This document shows positions 32,761 through 44,660 of a stretch of DNA of 64,000 nt, piece after piece. Each line of letters starts with the position of its first letter. Position 1 is the stretch's first letter. The position numbers and the translations under genes are program-made. The DNA is taken from the NCBI RefSeq assembly GCF_024586455.1, contig NC_065922.1, forward strand, positions 29,818,089 to 29,882,088, given 5' to 3'. The stretch comes from Bactrocera neohumeralis. Lineage: Eukaryota; Arthropoda; Insecta; Diptera; Tephritidae. The notes beneath the pieces were generated by a model, which saw only the letters and a program-made list of their open reading frames with translations, was not told the DNA's origin and did not search any database.

Positions 32761-35055
32761 TTTTCTTCTTGAAAACCACATGTCTTAAAAAACACCCTTT
32801 ATATTAAGTTTTCCCTATATTCAATATCATACCATTTTTATTTTCTTTTTTTACCCGGAAAAGTAACTTTCCACTTACAAAATTATAAGACATAAGGATG
32901 TAAGTTTTCGGTTAGTGATCACGCCTCAGTGGTGCTAGTTTGATATATTACATTCCTCACGATCAGTTTAGTATGGCGTTGCTTGGACCGAGAAAATTAT
33001 GATATACATAAAATTTCTAATATTGCATACTAATATTATAGGCAAGCATCTTTAGAATTTTAAAACAGTCAATCTTCAATGCCCGGAATTTCCATATACA
33101 GATTTTTTTGTGGAAAGTTGGGCGAAAGTTATCCATTCCAAGCACGATTTTGAATGGAAGAGCGATTACCGATGGATTCGAGGAAGCAATATTTGTTCAC
33201 CATAACAGTAATATGATTTTCGGTGTGCGCCCTGTGGTAGCCCCTCCTCTCGAAATACACAGCTGAAAGTAAGAGAATTTGTCGAATAAATGGGGTCATT
33301 AGGTCAACAAAATTCTCTAATAATGCGGAAATATTGCAAGAAATATGTTTATATTTTCATCAGAATATTTCCATTGATTTCAAAATGTCACGCTCTAATT
33401 TTCATAATTCACAACCGCCTTGGACGAATAGTAAATTATGACATAATGGTGGAGCGCAGATAGATATTAGGAGTGAGAAATGTGTGCCAAAGTGGAAATG
33501 CAATCAAACAAGGGAAAAGGAAGTACTAAAACATTCTTTCAGCAAATGCCACCATTTACCTGCTTACATACCCAGTTGGGAAATTTGTTCAATAGACAGT
33601 GATGATCGGCAAGCAATCTATGTATAACTAATATTTATGAATATATAAAAAGAAAAAAAAAACAGTGGTATTCACTGAACTATGAAGCATAGGATTGTAG
33701 ATGAAATTTAATTATCAGAATATATGTAGATAAGAAAGTGGAAAAATTTTTCCACTATTTCCAAGACCGACTGAGATCGTGCTAAGTATCGATAAAGTTT
33801 AAAAAAGGAACGTTTTTCTCAGACAGATTGGCGCATAGTCGGTTAAAATTCTGAAGGCAAGATGACATAACTTCATTAGTTCCATATATTACAATCTCAT
33901 TGCTGGAATATTGATCATACATCTCAGTCTATAAAGTTTTCGAGTCAAATAAAGTCCATTTTAACGCAGTCATTTACATATCTCTTACAAGTTGTACTGA
34001 AACCAATCCATAAATTGAGCCGTTAATGATTTCTGATGATAATCGAAGCACTATTGGGAGTGATTAAGCAAACCTTGTATTACAGAAACCTCGTTCGTCT
34101 GGCTACTACCAAGTTGTCCTAATACAGTGAGAAATTCCGTCAACAATTTCCTAAAGTTTCATCGTATCATCTTCAGAGTATTTACATCTCTATCAAATTA
34201 CGAACAATTTTCGCAACGGGGGTCGTAAATACAAATTACCTTGTAGCAGGGGATGTCATGTGCAAAGCGCAGAAGAAAGACGACAAAGTTGCGCTTCAGA
34301 AAACATTGTCAAAACAAATTATTACAATAACCTAAATGCCGAGGGACAAAAGCAATGATTACAGGTGCGAGTAAAAGGAAGTAATCGCAAAGAGCGCAAA
34401 AGAAAAATATGCGAAGAATCGGAGAAAAAACCTGCTGAAGTAAAAGTTTATTGTCAACATACAAATGTGTGTAGCTGTAAGCCGATGTGTGAGGGTCTTT
34501 GCATGTATTAAAATGAAGAATTTCAGCGCCAGAGATTTAGCAAAGGAGATTACCGTTACGTGACCTGACCTGCCTAAGCATATACTATTGGCCGCCATAC
34601 CTTTGGCATACACACAATCTTCGAGTGTTTACGCAAAGAAAGTATCAAACGCAACATAGTAACTGTAAAACTCTACAAACTCTACGCTACACTCGTAGAC
34701 GGCTAGGTTGTTGACAAGTTCACGTCCATTGCCCCTTTCGGCTGCGCATGAAAGTGACAAACTTTGAGTAAAATGTTTAAAAGTGTATATGTAAAGTGGG
34801 GGATTGTGGCGCGGCGAGCAGCAAAACTTGTCAACTTCTGTTATGATGAATACCCGAAGGTCTCATAATTTCATTGACATAACAAATTGCCGTCGGTTGT
34901 GCACAGACAATGAAACGAATGGCCGAAGAGGCCAATCAACATACGATATGCCATAGAGTAGCCACTTTTGTCTACGCTAGTTACTTTATTCGATATACAG
35001 GGTGTTACATATGTTTTTTGTTTTGTCTTTTGGTTGAATAATACTATTGATGGAT
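32761..35055. other. Spacer and unique island
   Basis: 32,760-34,300 is AT-rich with no recognised element. 34,330-34,960 is a GC-richer unique-looking island. The minus frame 34359-34613 inside it has no domain. Confidence 0.35.
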
Positions 35056-35245
35056 ATTATTTACTTCTTCTTCTTTATTGGCGTAGACGCCGCTTAAAAC
35101 AGGCCATAATTCTTTTGCAAAACCATTATCTGGAACACTCCTACGGCCGACTCATCAGATGATCTCAAGACGGGAATGATGATTGACTTATAGAGTTTGG
35201 TTTTTGTTCGTCTAGAGAGAACTTTACTTCTTAATTGGAGAAAAG
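35056..35245 (-). pseudogene. LINE reverse transcriptase fragment
   Basis: Minus strand from 35240: QLRSKVLSRRTKTKLYKSII, IPVLRSSDESAVGVFQIMVL and QKNYGLF, the same post-palm block as at 23.5 kb with an internal deletion (YGAEAWT lost). It ends near 35,060 in GGCGTCTACGCCAATAAAG, the 3' end shared with the LINE relic at 49.0 kb. Confidence 0.75.
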
Positions 35246-36569
35246 AAAGTTAGCGGCTTCTTAACTTAGCTTTTTTTTCTCGTACCACCCATTTTTCTCA
35301 CCCTTTTATATGCAAAATTTGGTTCGCACCAAGGTGTAAATTTACGCATTTAATCTGTTGCCTACAAATGGTGAGGGTGTCTGTACATTGTGTGCATATA
35401 AAATTGCCCTTATGCGCGCTATCTCTCAACCCAAACTTGGCTCTTGCTTATCGCGCATATGGAAATTTACTTTTATGCTTCCGCAGTCATTTCTCTTCGT
35501 TTCGAGAGGCACACATTCAAAATGGACACTTTGTTTGAAAGATATTTGACATTGTGCTCACACACAGACGATAAACAATGTCATTAAAAAACACACAGCA
35601 AGAATAACGGTTCAGACACGCCCGCTTCGCTCATACATTCTTTACTCAGTTATTCTTCGAAATATCTTTCATTTCGTGTAACATGGCTACTTTACAATTG
35701 CTTCTACCGAGGGTGGTACCGAAGCTGTACTATAGACGCGGGTCAAGCAAGTTTTTGCTATAGTTTCCGAAGTTTTTTTTATACCTATTTGTGTTGTGCA
35801 TAAATGTTTTCCCAACACTGTCGTTGAAAGTGATAAGAAAAGCTGCGGCACATCACGTCTTCCACAACTGACGTTGTGAACGTTTTCATGTTTCGGGGCT
35901 TCAAGTTGGTGTTGGAGAAGAGTTATGACTGCTCATTTTTGTTTAAGTTTCCTATTAAAATTGTAATTTATTTTCCTTTTTTCGAGATGCCTTCCCGTTT
36001 ATGTCATTTGTTTGTCTTCTGATAAGAACTGCTCAAAGTAATACAAAGTAATTCGGTGTTTTATTGTTTATGTAAAGCCTGCCTAACTGATACCTATTAA
36101 AACAGCTCGAATGAGCTTAAAATAGAGTGACCGACTCATACCAGTAAGTCAAGACATTCAACTTGGTTTGGCGTTTAATTATTGGTAACAACGTAAGTAT
36201 AAGGAAAAAGAAATAACCTCCGCTGTCCATTTTTGATATACATGTGTGGGTTTAGGTATTATATTTTTGGGATCAAGTATAAGGTAATTTCTGTCATCAA
36301 TCCTCCTACAATCAGCTGCCAGCTATTTAACAGCAGCTAATCAGATTTTAATTTTAAATCATTCATCTAACAGCATCCATCTCACATCAGTAATCTGACA
36401 GCCATTTCTCAGCAGTCATTTTACAAGTTCGGGAATGCAATGAGTACAGTTACAACTTCATTAACCACTACTCCGGTGGTTGAAATTTGACAACAATAAC
36501 GTTTGAATCTTCGGTAGGTCAAGTGGCAACTTGATAGATTTGGTAAAAAACCTGATTATTTTCACTCCA
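35246..36569. other. Unique island and spacer
   Basis: 35,330-35,700 is a GC-richer island. Within it TTTGAAAGATATTTGAC (35534) and its approximate complement AATATCTTTCATTTC (35660) form a spaced inverted repeat. The frame 35358-35549 has no domain. 35,700-36,569 shows nothing recognised. Confidence 0.35.
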
Positions 36570-37060
36570 GCTGCTCCATAACTCCTAAGTTAGAGTATTG
36601 GCAGCCGTGGAATATATCTCTTCTCATCCGGCTGAATACTGGGTATTCGTATAGATAATGTTAATCATGATAATGATTTTTTGAAGGAGAGATCTTAAGG
36701 GTAGGTAATGACCCCTATAATAATACTAAGCTCACTTAGTATACCCTGTGTTGCTTGTAGTCCAAGACCTAAGGTGTTCCTCTAGAGTACACTGCTTCAA
36801 ACAACTCTTGAAGGAGCTGAATGGCATAGTTAGAGGGATTGTATTTACAGGTGCAATCGAGTGGCTCAGCTCTTTTTCATTTTCTTCTATTCCTAAATGA
36901 CCAGGTACACAGATAATATGTATTTGAATTTCGTGTTTATGGGATGATATATTATCCTTGAAATCTGTTATAATGAAACCACTTTAGTTGTACGAACTCC
37001 AAATTTAATGGCCTCGATAATTATTTCATACTTTCCAGCGATGTCTTCTGTTACTAAAAC
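36570..37060 (-). pseudogene. LINE RNase H domain relic
   Basis: Minus strand near 36,960-36,880: ITDFKDNISSHKHEIQIHII followed by CVPGHLGIEENEKELSHSI, matching the WVPGHSGIEGNEKADELA motif that closes the RNase H fold of I/R1-type LINEs. Downstream, PLTMPFSSFKSCLKQCTLEE and LRSWTTSNTG correspond to the post-RNase H linker. The early DGSK motif is not visible and stops are present. Confidence 0.72.
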
Positions 37061-37081
37061 TCATACATAGTATTCGATATA

Positions 37082-37535
37082 TTGGATAGTCGAAAAAGTC
37101 TTTTCGTATTTGTAATCAAATTTTTAATTATTTTTTTTATATTTATACTGATAATTAAATAAACCAATATGTACCATTTTGGTAGACCACTTTCTGCCAT
37201 TTTTCCGCTAGAGACATTGTTCCATCAGTGTAAATCGAAATTTCGAACTTTCCGTAACGAAAGCGAACGAACCATTGTTGTGCTACACGAACTGTTACAG
37301 CATTGTCTCCGTAAATTTCACAAATTTCATTGGTGGCTTGCGTGGCATTCTTGCCTTTTTTATATAAAAATTTCAGAATACAGCGAATTCTTCATTATTT
37401 TCACTCATTTTTGAATAGCTGTAATTTTTTTCCAACTTCCTCGAAATTAATTTTTTTTTTGGTTAAATGAAGATTAAAACCTCGCCTTTCCAACACTATA
37501 TGGTGTCATACTATGTGATTGGTAGCAACTACCAA
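37082..37535 (-). mobile_element. Internally deleted mariner, copy 3
   Basis: Left end TTGGATAGTC with TA at 37080-37081; the right end is eroded (ACTACCAA then TA at 37536) and its inner terminal bases are deleted. The minus strand keeps the clearest fusion. One uninterrupted frame reads KNATQATNEICEIYGDNAV, TVRVAQQWFVRFRYGKFE (helix-turn-helix) and, without a break, DGTMSLAEKWQKVVYQNGTY then a stop. All three catalytic Asp residues are removed. The upstream MSENNEE start is present but a stop and frameshift lie between it and the fusion. Confidence 0.88.
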
Positions 37536-37649
37536 TATAAGATCAAAATTCTGTCAAGCGAAGTGTTTCCTCCATAAGTTTTCGGTTTTTTTTCGATCAA
37601 TTTTCGTTTTACTTCACGTTTTGCGAAGTTTGGAACCATAAGAAAGATA

Positions 37650-38237
37650 CTCATATTAAATTTGCCATGAAGTTTGTAACGCTCAGAATAAAACGTCGTA
37701 ATTGAGCAGCATGGCGAGCTGCGTCAATTTAGCCATGCCTGTCTGTCTGTATATTACCAAACCGTGGTGAAAAATTTCTGATAGAACCTCAGAAACTGTG
37801 AAAAATTGCACACGTCTTTTTCTATCAATGAAGCAGCCCATTTATCGGAACTGCCGTTATCAGATCACTAGCGCATATAGCCGCCGCATGGAAAACTTTT
37901 TCATTCAACGAGATATCTTCTCGAAATTTGACATGAACTATTGTCTAAGTCAATAGTGTAATGTCCGAATCAAATGTTCAGATCGAATCACTATAGCTAT
38001 AGCTACCATACACCCTGGACGATCGCAATCAAATGGCTGTATGAAAAGTTCTTGAATTTGAAGAGATATTTTCACAAAATTTGGCATTGATCATTATCTA
38101 AAGCTACGGTTCAATCTCCGAATATATTGTCCAGATCGGATCACTATGGCATATGATCACCTTATAAACTTATCGGTCAAAATCAAACTCTTCAAGGAAC
38201 CTTTTGTAAGCAACCGAAATTGATATTTTCCTGTTTT
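37650..38237. repeat. mini-me-like repeat, old copy
   Basis: Diverged core (AGTTTGTAACGCTCAGAATA), short (GTCT)n tract GCCTGTCTGTCTG at 37738, then internal units with landmark ATCACTA.....ATATAG at about 37864, 37986 and 38138 spaced 122 and 152 bp. The 3' hairpin is eroded to CAACCGAAATTG. Older than the copy at 30.3 kb. Confidence 0.7.
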
Positions 38238-39449
38238 TTTTCATTAGACAAGATGCCTAAAAGCTTTGTTTTTTGAATTAACTCACTAAAAATAATACAT
38301 ATATTATATATTTGAATGGAAATCGACAAAATACGGTGTATTACGGCTTTACACTTAAGTAATTTCCTCATCTTAGCTCCATCTAACAAAACAACACTCA
38401 ACTTGACTCACTTTTGGAAAATGGAACTTTTAGTAAATTTTTTTTTATTTCTACTGAAAGCAGAGCATAAATAACAAGAAACAATTGAAGAAAACCCATG
38501 TAATGCAAAATACGCGGAAATAAGGAAGTAATTTTGTGTAATAGAAAAGTTTTGACTGATTTTTACATTTTACTCATTTCCGCTGCTGAGCTGATCGTGT
38601 CATTCCTTTAAGCGTTCATGTTGCAACAATATTTCACTTGTTAGTTCGCAGAAGTTTCTTTGCTTTTATTCCGCAAACAAAGCATTTGAAGTTTGAATTT
38701 TAATAGAAAAATAAAAAAATAGAAATAAGACATAGGAAATAGGTAATAAGAAAAATAAAACGTAAATCGAATTGAAAGAAAATAGCAATTATTGTGTTAT
38801 ATATACAACCATATATTTTGTATTATGTTTAACACAAAGGTTTTTGTAATACCAAGATGGAAATGCTAGCCGGTGCGGTTATACATACTTTATGTACACG
38901 AGCCCCAAGCGATGTTTTTTCTTAAAATTAATTTTTAATTCAATTTATTATTGTTCGAGGTAATTCTGTTTATATGGCAAGGTATTTACTTTGATTGCAT
39001 GTGCTAAGAACAGTTGAATGAACTTTCAATACTCCACTTTTTATATTTTCAAAATAAGTTTAACAGAAGTTACATTTTGTTAAGGCAATACGCTGAGAGA
39101 AATAAGAGTTTATCTTTAAATTTCTCTTCTACATTATTAACTATTATGTGAATACCTTTAAAAGCAGGTTGTGTTCTGTTCTTCCATAACTACTCTAAGT
39201 ACTTGCCTAGCCTAGAATAGTTATAATAGAATAATTTCCACATCCGATTACTTTTGACCAAAACTATTAAGAATTAAAACATTTTAATACATATTTTTCT
39301 TAATAACACACTTTTCTCCACATTTATTGCTAAGCATCTCCTGTAAAGTATACTACGTGTATATTTGGAGGAAATCTGGAGGAATTATTGTCTGAGCGAT
39401 GACTCTCATTTGGTGTTTGGGAAAACCGCATAAATTTTATGTTCAAAAA
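38238..39449. other. AT-rich spacer
   Basis: No gene or element recognised. Confidence 0.4.
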
Positions 39450-39880
39450 TCCGGTCCTTTACAATGAATTTCCTAACGTAGACGCCTCAAAATGTTTGAT
39501 ACTGTGGAATGAATTTTTGGTGAAACACACTACTGTATTCAAAGAAAACGACGGACATCACCTTTAAACATTTTTTCTGTTCAATGTCCTTTTTGAAGCG
39601 CCATTCACTAGATCGTTAAGCAGTTTCGACGCGATATTTATAAGCCCACGTCTCGTCACCAGCAGTAATGCGAGAGATGAATGTAGAGTTCACGACCTCT
39701 TCTTCATGTCGTTTTTTCAAAAAGTTCAGACATTTTCCGTCAATTTTAGCATTGACACACTTCCTACCCAAAACATTAACCAAAATATATTGAGTCGATC
39801 CACAAGAAATATAGAGATTCTATTGGAGACAGAAAATTTCAATCAAATTTCTCGTCAAATTTTTTTCATACTAAAAATCA
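39450..39880 (-). pseudogene. mariner transposase relic
   Basis: Read from 39,800 downwards: VLGRKCVNAKIDGKCLNFLK and KRHEEEVVNSTF, then FISRITAGDETWAYKYRVET near 39,690, the first catalytic Asp motif (ITGDETWAYGYDVET) preserved. RSSEWRFKKDIEQKK and SVVFFEYSSVFHQKFIP follow, matching SSEWR..., VFFDFNGVVHHEFLP. Second and third catalytic boxes are not found downstream. The plus-strand 149-codon frame at 39706-40155 partly overlaps as a shadow. Confidence 0.8.
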
Positions 39881-40329
39881 GAAGCTTTCCTCGTCTTAAC
39901 CAAATTGCTGCCAAAAACACTCTGACTGGCATATTAAGGTTAAATTTACATACACATGAAAAAGTGTATACCAATCTAGGAAAAAATGTTTATCGATTGG
40001 TTTACACACGCAGTTTAAATACACCAGTCCGGGTCATATTTGATCACATTGTAAAGTACAATTCAATATGTTCTTTCTTTAAGACAAAGCAAAAAATGAA
40101 ATACCTTTTTGTTACCAACAGTGTTGACGTGTTGAAAAGTCAAAACTGTTTGTGAATATTTGTTTCAATGATTTTAATATTCCTTATTCATAAATTGTGC
40201 GTTTTAGGCTCCACACACTAAATTTCTATAAATAGAATTTTTAAATAATATGGAGCCCTCTGGCATAAAATGTATAAATATGTTTTGGTGGCAACCACAA
40301 TCACAGACACAAATATTTTCCGATATTTG
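39881..40329. other. Spacer
   Basis: Contains the rest of a 149-codon plus-strand open frame (39706-40155) with no recognisable domain. It overlaps the mariner relic antisense, so I do not call it. Confidence 0.35.
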
Positions 40330-40990
40330 GTGAAAGAAACCCTATTTCTTATAAACCTATAGCATTTGTTTCGCTATTCTAATAGTATCCAGTAACAATA
40401 TGACTTTATATTCTATGGGGTCACTGATTTCTTTATATACATTTGGTGAAGTGAAGCCCTTTGTTTACATTTCATGTGGTCAGTGATCTTTTTGTACGTT
40501 TAGCTAAGTCCACAACCTTTTTTTACATTTAACAAAGTCAGGAACCCCTGTTCTTATTTGAGTTCACTGAATCTTTTGTGTATTTTTTATAAGGTCACTG
40601 ACACTTTTGTTTACATTTTCTGGGTCAATGACTCCTTTGTTTATGAAGTCAATAATCGTTTTGTTTACATTAAGCCAAGTTCACAACCTTTCTTTACATT
40701 TAGCAAAGTCAAGAACTTTTGTTTACATTTGGGGTCAATGAATCTTCTGTTTATATTTCTATAACTTTTAGTTTACGTTTTTTGCGTCAATGTCCATTTG
40801 TTTAGATTTAAAAGATCAACAACGTTTTTGTTTACATTTAGCTAAGTAAAGAACTATTTTTTCATTTAGCAAAGTCAAGAACCATTATTTATATTTCGCT
40901 TCAGTGACTCTTTTGTTTACATTTTACGGAGTCATTCAACCTTTTGTTCACATTTTACGACAGACAACATAACATTTTTTGGAGGCTATC
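40330..40990 (+). repeat. Minisatellite array of diverged units of about 30 bp
   Basis: About 20 diverged units built on TTTGTTTACATTTAGCNAAG followed by TCAANAACCC or, in alternate units, a GGGTCANTGA variant. Well-preserved units stand at 40652-40720 and 40828-40860. Units vary in length (26-35 bp), and a TTTAGC-type and a GTCACTGA-type alternate in places, suggesting a higher-order repeat. The frame 40558-40764 is a translation of the repeat, not a gene. Related units at 6.3 and 63.3 kb. Confidence 0.8.
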
Positions 40991-42429
40991 GTCCTTCAAA
41001 ATGGTTTGAGTTAGTTCAACCTTTTTAGATCATTATATCTTGCGCTTTAAATTCTTGTAAACAACCCACTTCTCCTCAACAGTAGTACTCTTCAAAAATG
41101 GATCACTACTTTGACGTTTGATAAGCAAATCACAATCGTTAACTTCTTCGCGTTACTTTCATTCTGTAAGAATATGAGAAAAATATATTTCAAGCTTCGA
41201 AATTAATCCTAGACATTTCATGTCCTGCCTTAGGTTTAACGCACGTTTCACATATTTCACTTTTGTAGGTTATGTAAACACTAAAAATGCATAAATAAAA
41301 TATAAATTGATGTTACTTCAACTGAAGTCAAATACTTAGCCTTAAGCAAAACACAAACATTTGTCCAAGTGTAACGACTTGTTTTGGTTGCGTAATCCCC
41401 CAAAGCAGTAAGTAAAAGTTAATGCTACATTTCCCCGCTTCGAAACAATCACAAGTTTTCAGCATGGCTTGTATACGTATGTGAACTTTTACTTGCTTTT
41501 AATCTTTTAATTCTAATTTTTTTATTGTTTCATATTCTCAGCATTGTCATTGTTGTTTGTGACCGAAATTATGTTCATGCAAATCAAATACAATAGCTTC
41601 ATTTGTTTGCTTTGGCTAAAGCAATTTGAAGAAATCCTCAAACACATTAACAGCACGCAGGTGTGTGAGTGTGTGTGTGTATATAAGTAGAGTGTGAGTG
41701 CTCTTTGTGTACTGTTTACTGTTATGTTTAAGCAGTCTTAGGCATAATCTAATGACTTTGCCTTCAATTCTCTGCTGCTTTGTTTCTTCTGTGTTTGTAT
41801 ATTTTAATTAAGTCGGAGCATACTGTGCGCACGCTGTAACGTTTTTCAAAGTTTTTATTGTTTTCACTTATTGTTATTTGTATTTGTTTTGCTGTTTTTA
41901 TAACTTTCTCAAACATGTCATGCTCTGCTAATTATGCAGCAGAATTTAAACTTGGCCTGTGAACATGCTCGTTCATCCGCAAGCAAAGTGGGTAGTTTTG
42001 ATACAACAAAAAGTTTATTTAAAAGTGTGTCGGGGCGTATGAGTAATTATTTGGTATTTGTTAGGGGAATTGCACTTGAATATTGAATTTAAATATATTG
42101 AATAATGAAATATTTTTTTTTTAAGTTTGAGATATCAAATTGACTTTGAGCTTTATATAATACATCTGTATTATTTCTTGTGTCGCTTATATGAGTTTAT
42201 TTCCGATCTTCTGACTTATATTTCTATGTTTAACAGCAAAGCTGGACGCACTCAGGGTCACAACTAGTGTGAAATTAAAAAAAAAAGTAGTTTCTTATTT
42301 CAATAGGTTTTAAAAGTTTTTGAGGAACGGCTTGATTTTATCAGCTTATCTTCAATCGGCCCTTTTTCAAAACTGCTTATTTCACATTGGTTTGAGGGAT
42401 TACTCGAACGATCAAAATTGTGCATAAAA
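40991..42429. other. Spacer and unique island
   Basis: 41,380-42,060 is a unique-looking island with a (GT)n run near 41,660. The rest is AT-rich. No coding sequence recognised. Confidence 0.4.
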
Positions 42430-43330
42430 TTACCAAAATTTTTAAAATTTTTTAATTTTTGTTTCGATAGCAGTCATTATAAGAAAATCCTAGTATGATA
42501 TGATTTTATGATATCATAATGCTGTTTCAGTAAAATCAGTTTCAGTTTCAAAAGCAGTCCATGGCAAACTTTATCGAACGCTTTTGCAACATCCAAAAAG
42601 ACGGTAGAAAAGAATTTTTTTCCTCAAAGTCTTTTTTAATAATTCTGTAGATTTGATCAACCGAAGAATGTTTAGCTCGAAACCCAAACTGATTCGCTGG
42701 AATTATAATGCTTTTCGTTCTATGATTTTATTGACACGTTTTACTAGATTTTCTCAAAAAGCTTCGATATGATCGGTAAAAGTGATGTTTGCCTATAAGA
42801 AGGCAGATCCTATCCTGCTTTTACTGACCTTTGAATCATGGTAACTTCAGCAATTTTCCACTAAGTGAACACACGTTTAAGATGAAAAAATGCGTTATAA
42901 ATGTTGGAAATTTTTACTATATTTATTGGAGGAAGCTGTTTTAGAACCTCGGCAGTAATCAGGGGAATTTTTTGTTTTTAAAATTTTTGAGATCCTCGCT
43001 TAGCTCACTACTTGAGCAATTCGAGAATTCCTTCGCTTTCTTGATTGGAAACAGTAAGATAATCTACGCGTGTTTAATCCAAAAATAATTCCCCTTTTTT
43101 TGTATTATCTCTGACCTAACTATCAACACTTATTTTAATGAAACATACTTGAGATTCCGGTGTTTGTTATCTTTTACAGCTCTTCAAAGAGAGTTGTTGG
43201 AATTTCTTCCTTTAGTTAGGGATCGAAGATATTTTGCGAAATTTTCATTTTTACATATCCTCTTAATTTCCCGATTAAGATCCTAAAAACATTTATTTAA
43301 AATAGATTTATCAGCTGGCCCACAAGTGTG
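42430..43330 (-). pseudogene. Jockey-type LINE reverse transcriptase relic
   Basis: From 43,290 downwards: NREIKRICKNENFAKYLRSL and SNNSL, the pre-RT linker (RKLKEILKEDRN..FQKYLENL). Then ITAEVLKQLPPINIVKISNI near 42,955, YNAFFHLKRVF and WKIAEVTMI (PDYWKTAEVIMIPKP), SYRQTSLLPIISKLFEKI near 42,800 (SYRPISLLPIMSKLFEK), SVDQIYRIIKK in a broken frame, and TVFLDVAKAFDKVCHGLLL near 42,600, which carries the first catalytic Asp of RT. LLKQHYDIIKSYHTR near 42,520 follows. The PQG and YADD boxes are missing downstream. Several stops and frameshifts. A different LINE clade from the YLGSSIN-type relics. Confidence 0.87.
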
Positions 43331-43769
43331 ATGTGACTTAAGTCGTATCTTTCTCTTTAATTTCACACTATCCTTTTAAGATGCTCTTGATACCTACACA
43401 AATTCGCGTATTCAGACTTTAATAAAAAAAAGTGTCAAAATCATAATAAGAGCATTTCAATGTTTTTATTAAAATTATGTATTACAAATATTTAATTTTT
43501 TATGTCAGTCTGAAGCCCCAAGAAAAGATTGACTATGACCATTTATTCTAGAAATAAGGTGGAAGAAATCTTAATTTATTTTCTTTTAGACTACATTAAA
43601 TATATACTTGAATCTTCAAATCAACTTTATAGTAAACTGATATTTTTGTAAAAAATAGCGTTCCGGGGTCAATCTTAGGAACCATTATTTCAAGGTGGTA
43701 TCAATGAGGAACTTGTGCTATATAAAATAAAAACGGTAACTTAATTCATGAAGGCTTTTAGTTCCTCAT
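43331..43769. other. AT-rich spacer
   Basis: No feature recognised. Confidence 0.4.
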
Positions 43770-44220
43770 ATTTCTTCATACGCTCAGCTTCCATGCTTCC
43801 ATCGGCGGGTACTGCGTCGAATATTCTCAGAGCTCTTTTCATCGGTTGGCTGGGGTGATTCTGCGTTGGATTTCAAGATTGACATTGTGGTTTGTGTTCA
43901 TGCTGGTTCCAAGATAGACGAAATTATCTACGACTTCAAAGTTATGACAGTCAACAGTGGCAGAAGATATTTCGTCTTGCCCTCGTTCACTACCAGACAC
44001 ATTTGCATCTATTCTTTGCTCAACCTGGAGAAAGCAGAACCAACAGCGCGGATGTTATGCCCAATGATGTTATTCCATATTCCATATTAATGTTATCGGC
44101 GTACGCCTCTTACGAGGACATCAACCAGCTGGGCATCGGCACCTCCCAATTAAGGGATTGGAGATTTCAGGTGCATGCCCTTAAATCGTAATACGTTTGC
44201 AGTGGTCGTCATCAAAAGGT
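43770..44220 (-). pseudogene. LINE reverse transcriptase relic
   Basis: From 44,110 downwards: YADNINM (YADD box with the second Asp as Asn), AVGSAFSRL, CLVVNEGKTKYLL near 43,990, HNFEVVDNFVYLGTSMNTNH near 43,940 and NVNLEIQRRITPAN near 43,880. A deletion follows, then RALRIFDAVPADGSMEA near 43,830, the C-terminal VFDAVPAGGSR motif. Same family as 23.2 and 48.4 kb. Plus frames at 43866-44090 and 43892-44191 are shadows. Confidence 0.85.
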
Positions 44221-44660
44221 GAGTCTTTCATACGAGGCTGTTATGTTTTTTCATTGGGCGTGTTTTTTACGTGGCGTGACCCAAACTTGGCGCATAACCC
44301 TTGGGAGTGACGCCTTTTTACTTTAGCTCGCCTTCATACGGATGTCCTTTGACAACCCAGAGGATAATTGGTTTAAACCCGGAAGTCGTGAGCTGCTTGA
44401 GTCATATATAAAATAATCGTTTCTGGCCACTCACAAGTGAATAGCGCTCAGAGAACTTTCTTCACCTCCATCCTACCAGTACCAAAGTATTTGATTTTTT
44501 TGAAAATCCCAAATTAGATTAACGATTATAGTGATTAGAATGAGGCGGATATACGCCTACCAACTTATAAGTAATACCAGAACTAGGCTCGGTTGCAGAA
44601 AACTCATCACCTAATCTTCTTAAACTTCTTGATTATCACTATGAAAAAACAATACATTTT
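44221..44660. other. Spacer
   Basis: Contains moderately GC-rich sequence around 44,270-44,420 that may be further LINE-derived sequence, but I cannot match it to a motif. Confidence 0.3.

Noticed and set aside
39706..40155. Plus-strand 149-codon open frame.
   Set aside because: It overlaps antisense a clear mariner relic containing GDETW, and shows no domain of its own.
44360..44400. GGTTTAAACCC resembling a tRNA B box.
   Set aside because: No matching A box or cloverleaf could be drawn around it.
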